64,000 nucleotides of DNA. It comes from Lachnospiraceae bacterium G41. GTDB taxonomy: Bacteria > Bacillota > Clostridia > Lachnospirales > Lachnospiraceae. The notes under the pieces were generated by a model. It was not told the DNA's origin and made no database searches. It was given only the letters and a program-made list of their open reading frames with translations. This document shows, piece after piece, positions 42,718-51,319 of the stretch. The stretch spans positions 1-64,000 of the forward strand of contig FNEU01000009.1 in NCBI GenBank assembly GCA_900100245.1. Reading direction: 5' to 3'. Both the position numbers and the translations under genes were made by a program. Positions within the stretch are counted from its first letter, which is position 1; each line of letters begins with the position of its first letter.

Positions 42718-43953
42718 ATGGAATACGGACTCATAGGCGAACGCCTCGGACATAGTTTCTCAAAATTAATACATGAGCAGTTCGGTTTTTACGGATATGA
42801 ACTAAAAGAAATCCCGCGTGACGGACTTGATTCTTTTATGAGAGCAAAGGATTTCAAGGGTATCAACGTTACGATTCCTTATAAGGAAGAAGTAATCAAA
42901 TACCTTGATTTCGTCGATGAAAGAGCGCGTTCAATCGGTGCCGTAAATACCGTGGTTAATAAGGACGGCAAACTTTACGGCTACAATACCGATTATTTCG
43001 GACTTAAAACACTTCTTGAATCAAACGGATTTGATTTAAAAGGCAAGAAGGTTTTAATCCTCGGTACCGGCGGTACGAGTAAGACCGCATATGCCGTATG
43101 CAAACACATGGGCGCGTGGTTTTTAAGCAAGGTTTCAAGAAGTGCGAAAGACGGCGCGATTACCTACGAGGAAGCATACGAAAAGCATGCGGACGCTTCT
43201 TACATCATCAATACCACACCAAGCGGAATGTATCCGAATCTTGAAGGAAAACCGATTGATCTTAAAAGATTCAAAAACCTCGAAGGAGTTGCGGATGTAA
43301 TCTACAACCCTTTAAGAACAAGGCTAATCGAGGAAGCAGAGGAACTTGGCATTAAGTGCTGCTCGGGCCTTAGAATGCTTGTTTTCCAGGCTGTTGCGGC
43401 TTGCGAATTCTTCATTGATAAAAGACCTGATGATGCACTTTCAGAATCAATCATAAAAGGCCTTATAGGCGATATCGAAAACATCGTTTTAACGGGAATG
43501 CCCGGAAGCGGAAAGAGTACCATCGGAAAGCTTCTTGAAAAAGAGTTAAACAAAAAATTCATCGATACCGATGCATTGATAGTCGAAAAAGAAAAAAGAG
43601 AGATTTCAGATATATTTGCAACAGACGGCGAAGCATATTTCAGAGACGTCGAGGCGGAAGTAATAAAAGAAGTGTCGCTAAAGAAAAACTGCATTATCTC
43701 AACAGGTGGCGGTGCGATACTAAGAGATGAAAATGTAAAAAATCTTGCTGCAAACGGAAGGATTTATTTCCTCGACAGAAAGCCCGAAGATCTTGTTCCC
43801 ACAGACGACAGACCTCTGGCAAACGAGAAGTCTAAAATCATGAAACTGTATGAACAAAGGCTTCCGATTTACAAATCAACATGTGATGAAATCATTAATG
43901 CCGAGGCAGGCATAGAAGAAACGGTTAAAGCATTGCTTAAAAAAGGAGAATAA
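42718..43953 (+). CDS. Shikimate dehydrogenase fused to shikimate kinase
   Basis: 411 residues from ATG 42718 (AATGGGAG upstream). Residues 1-250 are AroE: LGHSFSKLIHE (shikimate binding), NVTIPYKEEV with catalytic Lys56, YNTDYFG with Asp92, and the NADP loop LILGTGGTSKTA (here SK replaces the usual R-A/K-A). Residues 254-411 are AroK: P-loop GMPGSGKST (260-268), FIDTDALI, YFRDVE, STGGGAILR and DDRPL. One polypeptide would thus catalyse two consecutive steps, dehydroshikimate to shikimate to shikimate 3-phosphate. The frame is continuous across the junction, so the fusion is not a misread. Confidence 0.93.
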   Translation: MEYGLIGERLGHSFSKLIHEQFGFYGYELKEIPRDGLDSFMRAKDFKGINVTIPYKEEVIKYLDFVDERARSIGAVNTVVNKDGKLYGYNTDYFGLKTLLESNGFDLKGKKVLILGTGGTSKTAYAVCKHMGAWFLSKVSRSAKDGAITYEEAYEKHADASYIINTTPSGMYPNLEGKPIDLKRFKNLEGVADVIYNPLRTRLIEEAEELGIKCCSGLRMLVFQAVAACEFFIDKRPDDALSESIIKGLIGDIENIVLTGMPGSGKSTIGKLLEKELNKKFIDTDALIVEKEKREISDIFATDGEAYFRDVEAEVIKEVSLKKNCIISTGGGAILRDENVKNLAANGRIYFLDRKPEDLVPTDDRPLANEKSKIMKLYEQRLPIYKSTCDEIINAEAGIEETVKALLKKGE

Positions 43954-44391
43954 ATGAAAACAATACGTGTAATCAACGGACCGAATTTAAATATGCTTGG
44001 AATCAGAGAGCCGGATATTTACGGTAAGACCGATTATAAATCACTCTGCGAAATGATTGAAAATTATGCCGAGGTAATCGGTGTAAATGTTCAGATAATG
44101 CAGAGCAATCATGAGGGCGATCTGGTTGACTGGATCCAGGAAAGCTACAAAGCAATTGACGGTATCGTCATCAATCCCGGAGCTTATACGCACACCAGTA
44201 TTGCGATTCTTGATGCTGCAAAAGCAGTCGGAATTCCTATGGTTGAAGTACATATCTCCGATGTGGATTCAAGAGAAAAATTTAGACAAACAAGTTACAT
44301 CAGAGAGGCCTGCATTAAATCCATCATAGGCCACGGAATAAACGGATATCTTGAAGCAATGGATTGCATTATGGAAACAATCGGAAGCTGA
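43954..44391 (+). CDS. aroQ: Type II 3-dehydroquinate dehydratase
   Basis: 145 residues. VINGPNLNMLGIREPDIYGK carries the catalytic Tyr of type II dehydroquinases. QSNHEGDLVDWIQES, INPGAYTHTSIAILDA and MVEVHISDVDSREKFRQTSY are the other conserved blocks, including the catalytic His. It removes water from 3-dehydroquinate. The start codon follows the aroE-aroK stop with no gap (TAA ATG), which implies coupled translation. Confidence 0.96.
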   Translation: MKTIRVINGPNLNMLGIREPDIYGKTDYKSLCEMIENYAEVIGVNVQIMQSNHEGDLVDWIQESYKAIDGIVINPGAYTHTSIAILDAAKAVGIPMVEVHISDVDSREKFRQTSYIREACIKSIIGHGINGYLEAMDCIMETIGS

Positions 44392-44414
44392 CTATAATCA
44401 GTTAGGAAATAAAG

Positions 44415-45623
44415 ATGATAAAAGAAATACAAAAATCAACAGCACAGGGAATCATAAAAGCACCGCCTTCAAAAAGTATGGCGCACAGATACATTATTTG
44501 TGCAGCATTGTCTGACGGTGTAAGTACGATTACAAATGTTGATTATTCTGAAGATATAAAAGCTACAATTGATTGTATAAAATCTCTCGGCGCCAAAGTT
44601 GAAACATCAGAAACTTCTGTAATAATCGATGGCACGAATTCAATTTTTAATATGTCCAATAAATCGGACATATCCGAAATTGATTTCATGTGTCGAGAAA
44701 GCGGAAGTACGATGAGATTTTTCATGGGAATTGCAATGACAATTCCTGCTGTCAGCAATTTCTTCGGCAGCGAGACTTTAAGAAACAGACCGTTTGGAAT
44801 ATACGAAAAAATCTTGGGTAATAACTTTAAGAAATGCGAGGATAAAATCGTAATAAACGGCCCCTTAGCACAAAAAGATTTTGAAATAGCAGGCAATATA
44901 AGCAGTCAGTTTGTGACAGGTCTTTTACTTGCACTTTCTCTTAAAGAAGAGGGTGGCAGCATTACACTCATTCCTCCCGTAGAGAGCAGATCCTACATTA
45001 ATATGACCATTCAGGCAATGCGTGAATTCGGAATAGATGTTGAGTGGGAGAGTGAGACCAAATTATTCGTTAATGCTAATCAGAAGTATGCTGCCAAAGA
45101 CATCGAGGTTGAAGGCGATTATTCAAACGCTGCATTTCTTGATGCATTTAACTATATCGGCGGAGATGTGAAGGTCGAAGGCTTAAATGAAAAAAGCCTG
45201 CAGGGTGATAAGGTTTACAAAGAATGCTTTGAGAAATTAAAAGTCGGAAAGGCTACAATAGATATAGCAGACTGCCCTGATTTGGGTCCCGTACTTTTTG
45301 CGGTTGCGGCTGCAAATCACGGAGGATATTTTACATCCACAGCACGCCTTAAAATAAAAGAGAGTGACCGCGGAAGCGTAATGTGCGAGGAGCTTTCAAA
45401 GCTTGGAATTAAGACGCACATGGAAGAAAACAGCATTGAAATCGGAAGCGGACTAAAAGCACCGGGCGAAGCAATATGCGGTCACAACGACCACAGAATC
45501 GTAATGTCGCTTTCACTTCTTTTATCATTGACAGGCGGAACGATTACCGAAGCCGAAGCTGTAAGAAAAAGCTATCCGGGATTTTTCGATGATATCCAAA
45601 AACTGGGTATTGTTGTGAATTAA
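44415..45623 (+). CDS. aroA: 3-Phosphoshikimate 1-carboxyvinyltransferase (EPSP synthase)
   Basis: 402 residues, a little shorter than the usual 425-430. KAPPSKSMAHRYIICAAL is the shikimate-phosphate site. RESGSTMRFFMGIAM replaces the canonical GNAGTAMRPL; the NAG-to-ESG change occurs in glyphosate-tolerant class II-like enzymes, although tolerance is not proven here. ESRSYINMTIQAM, DCPDLGPVLFAVAA, KESDRGSVM and HNDHRIVM follow in order. Condenses PEP with shikimate 3-phosphate. RBS TTAGGAAA. Confidence 0.93.
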   Translation: MIKEIQKSTAQGIIKAPPSKSMAHRYIICAALSDGVSTITNVDYSEDIKATIDCIKSLGAKVETSETSVIIDGTNSIFNMSNKSDISEIDFMCRESGSTMRFFMGIAMTIPAVSNFFGSETLRNRPFGIYEKILGNNFKKCEDKIVINGPLAQKDFEIAGNISSQFVTGLLLALSLKEEGGSITLIPPVESRSYINMTIQAMREFGIDVEWESETKLFVNANQKYAAKDIEVEGDYSNAAFLDAFNYIGGDVKVEGLNEKSLQGDKVYKECFEKLKVGKATIDIADCPDLGPVLFAVAAANHGGYFTSTARLKIKESDRGSVMCEELSKLGIKTHMEENSIEIGSGLKAPGEAICGHNDHRIVMSLSLLLSLTGGTITEAEAVRKSYPGFFDDIQKLGIVVN

Positions 45624-45701
45624 TTGAATAACTTTTATAAAAAGAAAGTCAGGAAAACTCAGACAACTGTTATAAAAAACATACTCCGAAAGGAAACAAA
45701 C

Positions 45702-46565
45702 ATGGAATGGATTAACAAACAAAACGTCCTGATCGTCGGACTCGGACTCATGGGCGGAAGCTACGCGAAAGCTCTTAAAAGAATCGGCTGTCATGTTACG
45801 GCAATTGACAGAAGCGAAGATACGATTAAGTTTGCAATCGAAAACGATATAATCGACGACGGAACAAGCAACGAAGACACAAAAGAGTTCGTAGGAAAGG
45901 CTGACTGCATTATCCTTGCGCTTTATCCTAACGCTGCGGTTGAATGGATTAAGAACAACAGGGAATACATTAAGGACGGCATTCGTTTAACCGATGTTAC
46001 AGGTGTTAAAAGCTGCATCGTATATGCCATTCAGGATGCACTCGGAGATAAGGCGGAGTTTATTGCGGCACATCCGATGGCTGGTAAAGAAACAAGCGGT
46101 GTGGAAAATGCAGACGACCGTATTTTCAGAGATGCAAACTATATCGTGGTTCCGACGGATAAAAATACCGAAGAAGCAATCCTTTGGTGCGAAAACTTAG
46201 GACAGATATTGGGCTTTAACAAAGTCAGCATCCTAAGCCCCGAAGAGCACGACGAAATGATTGCATACGTGTCGCAGCTTACACACTGCATCGCAGTATC
46301 TCTTATGACTTGTAAGGATAACGAGCATCTTAAGGATTACACGGGCGATTCTTTTAGGGACTTAACAAGAATCGCTAGAATCAACGAAAACATGTGGACC
46401 GAACTTTTCCACATGAACAAAGAACCCCTCCTAAAAGAGATGGATTTGTTCATAGACGAAATAACAAATCTTCGCAATCTCATCGCAGAAGATAATTCCG
46501 AGGCAATCAAAGACAAGATGAGATTGTCGACTGCGAGACGTTCGAAATTCAATTCGAAAAAATAA
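45702..46565 (+). CDS. tyrA: Prephenate dehydrogenase
   Basis: 287 residues from ATG 45702, with GAAAGGAAA upstream, chosen over a TTG at 45624. The Rossmann motif VLIVGLGLMGGSYAKALKRI binds NAD(P). HPMAGKETSGVENAD holds the catalytic His region, and THCIAVSLM follows. Oxidatively decarboxylates prephenate to 4-hydroxyphenylpyruvate. No ACT domain is visible after the catalytic part, so feedback by tyrosine is not obvious from sequence. Confidence 0.93.
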   Translation: MEWINKQNVLIVGLGLMGGSYAKALKRIGCHVTAIDRSEDTIKFAIENDIIDDGTSNEDTKEFVGKADCIILALYPNAAVEWIKNNREYIKDGIRLTDVTGVKSCIVYAIQDALGDKAEFIAAHPMAGKETSGVENADDRIFRDANYIVVPTDKNTEEAILWCENLGQILGFNKVSILSPEEHDEMIAYVSQLTHCIAVSLMTCKDNEHLKDYTGDSFRDLTRIARINENMWTELFHMNKEPLLKEMDLFIDEITNLRNLIAEDNSEAIKDKMRLSTARRSKFNSKK

Positions 46566-46648
46566 GTATACAACTGATTAAAAACAGATTTGAAAGGAAT
46601 AATACACGGCAAAGAATAAATGATTTTTGCTGAGTAAAGGAAAAAGAA

Positions 46649-47677
46649 ATGAAAATGAACTTCATCAAAAAACTTGCACTTCCCGTAGAAGTCAAAGAAA
46701 TGTGCCCTTTGACAGGCAAGATGGGCGACCTGGTTGATAAGAAAAAAGCGGAACTTGAAGAAGTATTCGCAGGAAGAAGCGACAAATTAATATTAATAAT
46801 CGGACCCTGTTCAGCGGACAGAGAAGACAGTGTAATCGATTACATTTCAAGACTCTGCCCCATACAGGAAAAGGTTAAGGATAAAATCATAATCGTTCCC
46901 AGGATTTATACCAACAAGCCCCGTACAACGGGTGAAGGATATAAGGGAATGCTTCATCAGCCCGACCCAAATGAAAAATCCGATCTTTTCAAAGGAATTA
47001 TTGCAACCAGACACCTTCACATGCGTGCCATAGAAGAGACAGGCTTTGCGTGTGCCGATGAAATGCTCTATCCCGAAAATTATCAGTACCTTGATGATGT
47101 TCTTGCCTATGTTGCGGTAGGCGCACGTTCCGTGGAAGATCAGCAGCATCGTCTTGTAGCCAGCGGTATTGCGGCACCCGTCGGTATGAAAAACCCCACA
47201 TCGGGTGATATCAGCGTAATGATGAACGGCATTCTTGCTGCACAGCATTCACATACATTTATCTACAGAGGCTGGGAAGTTCATTCGGAGGGCAATCCCT
47301 TCGCGCATGCAATCCTTCGAGGCTATACCAACAAGCATGGCGAATCACAGCCTAACTATCATTTCGAAGACCTCATAAGACTCTGTGATGCATATGACGA
47401 GAGAGACCTTGTCAATCCAGCGGTTATCATTGATACAAACCATTCGAACTCGGGCAAGAATCCTTTCGAACAGCCCAGAATCATCAAAGATGTTCTTTAC
47501 TCTACCAGACATGATGAGAGAGTTAAGAAAATCCTTAAGGGCTTTATGGTTGAAAGCTACATCGAAGACGGTTGTCAGAAAATCGGTGAAGGCGTATACG
47601 GCAAATCAATCACCGATCCCTGCCTCGGCTGGGAAAAGACGGAAAAACTCATATTTGAAATCGCAGATTTGCTATAG
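46649..47677 (+). CDS. aroF: 3-Deoxy-7-phosphoheptulonate synthase, class I (AroFGH type)
   Basis: 342 residues. LILIIGPCSADREDSV, VPRIYTNKPRTTGEGYKGML, ATRHLHMRAIEETGFACADE, GARSVEDQQHRLVASGIAAP, VGMKNPTSGDI and IIDTNHSNSGKNP are the metal and substrate blocks of the class I-alpha enzyme. Makes DAHP from PEP and erythrose 4-phosphate. As the committed step it sits last in the operon. The N-terminus (KLALPVEVKEMCPLTGKM) is of the form found in enzymes regulated by aromatic amino acids. The 83 nt before it contain no terminator. Confidence 0.95.
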   Translation: MKMNFIKKLALPVEVKEMCPLTGKMGDLVDKKKAELEEVFAGRSDKLILIIGPCSADREDSVIDYISRLCPIQEKVKDKIIIVPRIYTNKPRTTGEGYKGMLHQPDPNEKSDLFKGIIATRHLHMRAIEETGFACADEMLYPENYQYLDDVLAYVAVGARSVEDQQHRLVASGIAAPVGMKNPTSGDISVMMNGILAAQHSHTFIYRGWEVHSEGNPFAHAILRGYTNKHGESQPNYHFEDLIRLCDAYDERDLVNPAVIIDTNHSNSGKNPFEQPRIIKDVLYSTRHDERVKKILKGFMVESYIEDGCQKIGEGVYGKSITDPCLGWEKTEKLIFEIADLL

Positions 47678-47698
47678 GAATTATACGGAGGATTGATA

Positions 47699-48232
47699 AT
47701 GAGAAAATACTATGAATTACTCGGAGTCGAAAAGTTTTTTAAACCGCACGAACTGAATGATGCGACAACGGATAAACTCAGGGAATATGCGGACAAAGAT
47801 GAAGCCAAAGCCCTGGAAATATGCGAGGCTTTTTCGGTATTATCCAATCCCGAGGAAAAGAAAAAATATGATTCACTTACCGATGAGGAATATGAATTCA
47901 ATCCTCTGAAGAATATGAAGCTTAAAAATCCCGACAGAATTCTTGCCGAAGCCAAGAGTCAGATTATCAGCTTAAGATATTCTCACAACAACGAAAAAAA
48001 GAGACAGCTCGGCTTAATTGTCGGAGGATTTCTGGCGTTTATAGTTCTTGGAGGCGTTTCGTTGGCTACAATTATACTTCCGTTTCATTTCTGGGTGTTA
48101 TTATTCCCCGCTACGGCTATAAGCGGCCTCGGAGCCGGCATTAAAGGCATCAAAGGATATTTTGACGAGAAAAAACTGGATAAAAGATACAACACCGACG
48201 ATGTGTGGGATAAAGTGGATTTAATGAGTTAA
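47699..48232 (+). CDS. Degenerate J-domain-like membrane protein
   Basis: 177 residues from ATG 47699, with GGAGG 8 nt upstream. The N-terminus KYYELLGVEKFFK and later AFSVLSNPEEKKKYDSL resemble helices I and III of a J-domain, but the HPD motif needed to stimulate DnaK is missing (the region reads HELNDATTDKLREYADKDEA). Two spans follow (LGLIVGGFLAFIVLGGVSLA and FHFWVLLFPATAISGLGAGI). It is not expected to work as a DnaK co-chaperone. It lies 21 nt after aroF and may be transcribed with the operon. Confidence 0.6.
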   Translation: MRKYYELLGVEKFFKPHELNDATTDKLREYADKDEAKALEICEAFSVLSNPEEKKKYDSLTDEEYEFNPLKNMKLKNPDRILAEAKSQIISLRYSHNNEKKRQLGLIVGGFLAFIVLGGVSLATIILPFHFWVLLFPATAISGLGAGIKGIKGYFDEKKLDKRYNTDDVWDKVDLMS

Positions 48233-48238
48233 AAACTA

Positions 48239-48267
48239 TTGACACATATTTTTTGAAGTGATATAAA
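48239..48267 (+). promoter_or_regulatory. Promoter of the T-box-trpB unit
   Basis: TTGACA at 48239-48244 and TATAAA at 48262-48267 are 17 nt apart, starting 6 nt after the preceding stop codon. Confidence 0.75.
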
Positions 48268-48282
48268 ATTATTGTTAAAACC

Positions 48283-48548
48283 AATGAAAAAGTGTAAGTA
48301 GACTTATCCTCTTTCGGATACAGAGAACCGCGGATGCTGAGAATGCGGTATTGAAATGTTAAGTTGAATGGGCTTTTGAGGGCAAAAGGAAACGAAGCAA
48401 TTCGGAGTATTGGCGCCGGGGAAGGGACCCCGTAAACAAAACCGGCATATGACAGTATGCAATGAGAGGATGCGTCTCGCATCAAGCAGGGTGGCACCGC
48501 AGGAAAGATACCTGTCCCGGCATAGTATGAATCTATGCCGGGTTTTTT
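48283..48548 (+). ncRNA. Tryptophan-specific T-box leader
   Basis: The T-box sequence AGGGTGGCACCGC lies at 48488-48500, and a strong terminator CCCGGCATAG/CTATGCCGGG with TTTTTT spans 48516-48548. Upstream, stem I shows AGTA at 48297-48300 and GAATGG at 48366-48371, which places the codon TGG (48369-48371) in the specifier position, i.e. tRNA-Trp. Uncharged tRNA-Trp would bind through its anticodon and CCA end and allow readthrough. The downstream gene is trpB, which agrees with the specifier. Confidence 0.9.
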
Positions 48549-48638
48549 AATACTTAAAAGAACTGCTGCGAAGAAATCCTTATCGTTGGAATATTGTTGA
48601 AATGTAAACAATTTTTTACAACCAGAAAGGAGACAGAT

Positions 48639-50009
48639 ATGTCACAGGAAATCCCTTACAAAATTTATCTTGAAGAAAACGAGATGCCCAAGGCTTGGTA
48701 CAACCTTCGCGCAGACATGATTAATAAGCCCGCACCTTTGCTTAACCCCGGAACATTACAGCCCATGAAGGCTGAGGAACTCGCAGGTGTATTCTGTGAG
48801 GAACTTGTTAAGCAGGAGCTTGACAACGAAACAAGATTTTTCGAGATTCCCCAGGAAATCAGAGACTTTTACAAGATGTACAGACCTTCACCCTTGGTAA
48901 GAGCTTACTGTCTTGAGAAAAAGCTTGGTACACCTGCTCATATTTACTACAAATTCGAAGGTAATAACACATCAGGAAGCCATAAATTAAACTCAGCTAT
49001 TGCTCAGGCTTACTATGCTAAGAAGCAGGGCTTAAAGGGCGTTACCACAGAGACCGGTGCAGGTCAGTGGGGCACGGCTCTTTCAATGGCTTGTTCATAT
49101 TTCGATCTTGACTGCAAGGTATTTATGGTTAAGGTTTCTTACGAGCAGAAGCCTTTCAGAAGAGAAGTTATGAGAACATACGGCGCTTCCGTTACTCCTT
49201 CTCCTTCTATGGAAACAGAAGTTGGTAAGAAGATTAATGCGGAACATCCCGGAACCACAGGTTCGCTTGGATGTGCAATTTCCGAAGCAGTAGAAGTTGC
49301 TGTAGGAAGTGAAGGATACAGATACGTTCTCGGTTCGGTTCTTAACCAGGTACTTCTTCATCAGTCTGTTATCGGTCTTGAGACCAAGGCAGCACTTGAC
49401 AAATACGGCATCAAGGCAGACATCGTTATCGGCTGTGCAGGCGGCGGATCAAACCTTGGCGGTCTTATTGCTCCTTTTATGGGCGAAAAGATTCAGAAGG
49501 GTACAGACTACAGAATCATCGCGGTAGAGCCCGCTTCATGTCCCAGCCTTACAAGAGGCGTATATGCATATGACTTCTGCGACACCGGTATGGTATGTCC
49601 TCTTGCCAAGATGTACACACTCGGAAGTGATTTCATTCCCGCACCCAACCATGCAGGCGGACTTCGCTATCACGGCATGAGCTCCATTCTTTCACAGCTT
49701 TATGATGACGGCCTTATGGAAGCAACAACAGCTAAGCAGACAGAAGTATTCGAAGCTGCAGAGACATTCGCTAGAGTAGAAGGTATTCTTCCTGCTCCCG
49801 AAAGTTCACATGCAATCAAGGTTGCAATTGATGAAGCTCTTAAGTGCAAGGAAACAGGCGAAGCAAAGAATATCGTATTCGGCCTTACAGGTACAGGTTA
49901 CTTTGATCTTGTTGCATACCAGAAGTTCCATGACGGCGAGATGAGCGACTATGTTCCCACAGACGAAGAACTTGCAAAATACAGAGCAAAACTTCCCAAA
50001 GTAGATTAA
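48639..50009 (+). CDS. trpB: Tryptophan synthase beta chain, TrpB2 type
   Basis: 456 residues from ATG 48639 (AAAGGAGA upstream). The length and the N-terminus (IYLEENEMPKAWYNLRADM) are those of the TrpB2 class rather than the ~395-residue TrpB1. The PLP lysine is K116 in NNTSGSHKLNSA, with TETGAGQWGTALSMACSYF and the phosphate-binding GCAGGGSNLGG. It joins indole and serine to give tryptophan. There is no trpA beside it. TrpB2 enzymes are thought to work without TrpA or to salvage indole. A terminator follows at 50049. Confidence 0.93.
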   Translation: MSQEIPYKIYLEENEMPKAWYNLRADMINKPAPLLNPGTLQPMKAEELAGVFCEELVKQELDNETRFFEIPQEIRDFYKMYRPSPLVRAYCLEKKLGTPAHIYYKFEGNNTSGSHKLNSAIAQAYYAKKQGLKGVTTETGAGQWGTALSMACSYFDLDCKVFMVKVSYEQKPFRREVMRTYGASVTPSPSMETEVGKKINAEHPGTTGSLGCAISEAVEVAVGSEGYRYVLGSVLNQVLLHQSVIGLETKAALDKYGIKADIVIGCAGGGSNLGGLIAPFMGEKIQKGTDYRIIAVEPASCPSLTRGVYAYDFCDTGMVCPLAKMYTLGSDFIPAPNHAGGLRYHGMSSILSQLYDDGLMEATTAKQTEVFEAAETFARVEGILPAPESSHAIKVAIDEALKCKETGEAKNIVFGLTGTGYFDLVAYQKFHDGEMSDYVPTDEELAKYRAKLPKVD

Positions 50010-50048
50010 TTCGTTTAAAACTCTTATAAAACTTTTGTAATAATACAG

Positions 50049-50076
50049 GCAGAGGGCTTAAGTCCTCTGCTTTTTT
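50049..50076 (+). terminator. Terminator after trpB
   Basis: GCAGAGG and CCTCTGC form a stem around an 8-nt loop (GCTTAAGT), followed by TTTTTT, 40 nt after the trpB stop. Confidence 0.9.
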
Positions 50077-50188
50077 ATGCCCTAAAATATTGCTTTAAAG
50101 CCCCATTCAAGTTAAACTTAAAGAGTGTGAAAAATGCTTATAGATTTCAGAAAATTCACTTGGCATCATTGTTAAAGGAGGAATAGGT

Positions 50189-50596
50189 ATGAGTGAAAAA
50201 AAAGAAAAAATAATAGCAGCGATTCCATTGATTTTAGGACTGACAGGCATTGTTATATTTGCGGTGTCCTTAATATTAGAATTTACGATTGGCGCAGATG
50301 CATGGGTATTTTATCTTTATATGCCGGTTTGTATTTTTGCTGTCGGTATAGTTTCGGCAATTATTATAGGGATTAGGTGGATAATTAAACGAAAGAGCAT
50401 AAAAATCAAAACCGGGACTAAGATAATATATATTTGCGGGATTATAATTTTATTTATAGATTTAGCCGTACCGGGAATTTTAATCGGAATTTTTTACTTA
50501 TTATTGACTTCCGGGGATCCAAATGGTTTGGCCGATTTTTTTGAAACAGCTATTAAAGGTACTACGGAAATCATGTTCCCGGACAATCCATATTGA
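50189..50596 (+). CDS. Small polytopic membrane protein
   Basis: 135 residues, strong AAAGGAGGAATAGG ribosome site. Three hydrophobic segments: AAIPLILGLTGIVIFAVSLI, FYLYMPVCIFAVGIVSAIII, and YICGIIILFIDLAVPGILIG. Between spans 2 and 3 lies a Lys/Arg-rich loop (IKRKSIKIKTGTK), so the loop is probably cytoplasmic. No family recognised. Codon use is more A+T-rich than in the neighbouring biosynthetic genes. Confidence 0.6.
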   Translation: MSEKKEKIIAAIPLILGLTGIVIFAVSLILEFTIGADAWVFYLYMPVCIFAVGIVSAIIIGIRWIIKRKSIKIKTGTKIIYICGIIILFIDLAVPGILIGIFYLLLTSGDPNGLADFFETAIKGTTEIMFPDNPY

Positions 50597-50623
50597 TGAA
50601 ATCATAAAATAAACGAGGTATAT

Positions 50624-51316
50624 ATGAAAAAAATAGGATTAGTAGGTGGTACGGGACCGGAGTCGACGGTTATGTACTATAAGAAATTAAACAGCGAGAT
50701 AGATTTACTGACAAATGAAAAACATATGCCGGATATTGCGATTGAGAGCGTTGATTTCAGAAGGGCATGGGATTATGTGCAGAACGGTCAGACAGGTGAA
50801 CTGACTGACTATATCTCAGAGAAGGTAAACTGCCTGGTTTCTTCCGAAGCAGAGGTTATTTCATTAACCGCAGTTACAATGCATATGGTATACGATGCTG
50901 TTGTCGAAAAAACGGGTGTTTTTCTTGTCAGCATTCCCCAGGCTGTTTGCGAGGAAATTGTTGCAAACGGAATTAAAAAAGTAGGTCTTTTCGGAACCCT
51001 CGCTACGATGGAACAGGACTATATGAAAAAAGACCTTATTGAGAATGGTGTTCAGGTATTTGTTCCGAATGAAGAAGAGAGAGCTCTCATCGGCAAAAGG
51101 ATTTACGAGGAGCTTGAAAAAGGCATCGTAAAAGAATCGACCCTTGCCGAATTAATAGGCATTATCAACAGAATGAAAGAAGATGACGGCATTGAAGGAC
51201 TTATTTTAGGATGTACCGAACTTCCTTTGATTCTTAGCTCGGATAACTGTCCCGTGAAGTGCTTTGATTCGGTTGAGGTGCATTTGAAAAAGCTTATAAA
51301 GCTGGCGATGGAATAA
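50624..51316 (+). CDS. Aspartate/glutamate racemase family protein
   Basis: 230 residues. GLVGGTGPESTVMYYKKLNS is the standard start of the Asp/Glu racemase family, and ILGCTELPLIL carries the second catalytic Cys (C197). The first catalytic position, normally CNTxH, reads AVTMH, so that Cys is Ala83 (Thr82 precedes it). Some relatives, such as the E. coli L-Asp/Glu-specific racemase, have Thr instead of the first Cys and act on one enantiomer only. Activity here may be one-sided or altered. It is 3 nt upstream of the next gene. Confidence 0.8.
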   Translation: MKKIGLVGGTGPESTVMYYKKLNSEIDLLTNEKHMPDIAIESVDFRRAWDYVQNGQTGELTDYISEKVNCLVSSEAEVISLTAVTMHMVYDAVVEKTGVFLVSIPQAVCEEIVANGIKKVGLFGTLATMEQDYMKKDLIENGVQVFVPNEEERALIGKRIYEELEKGIVKESTLAELIGIINRMKEDDGIEGLILGCTELPLILSSDNCPVKCFDSVEVHLKKLIKLAME

Positions 51317-51319
51317 CGA

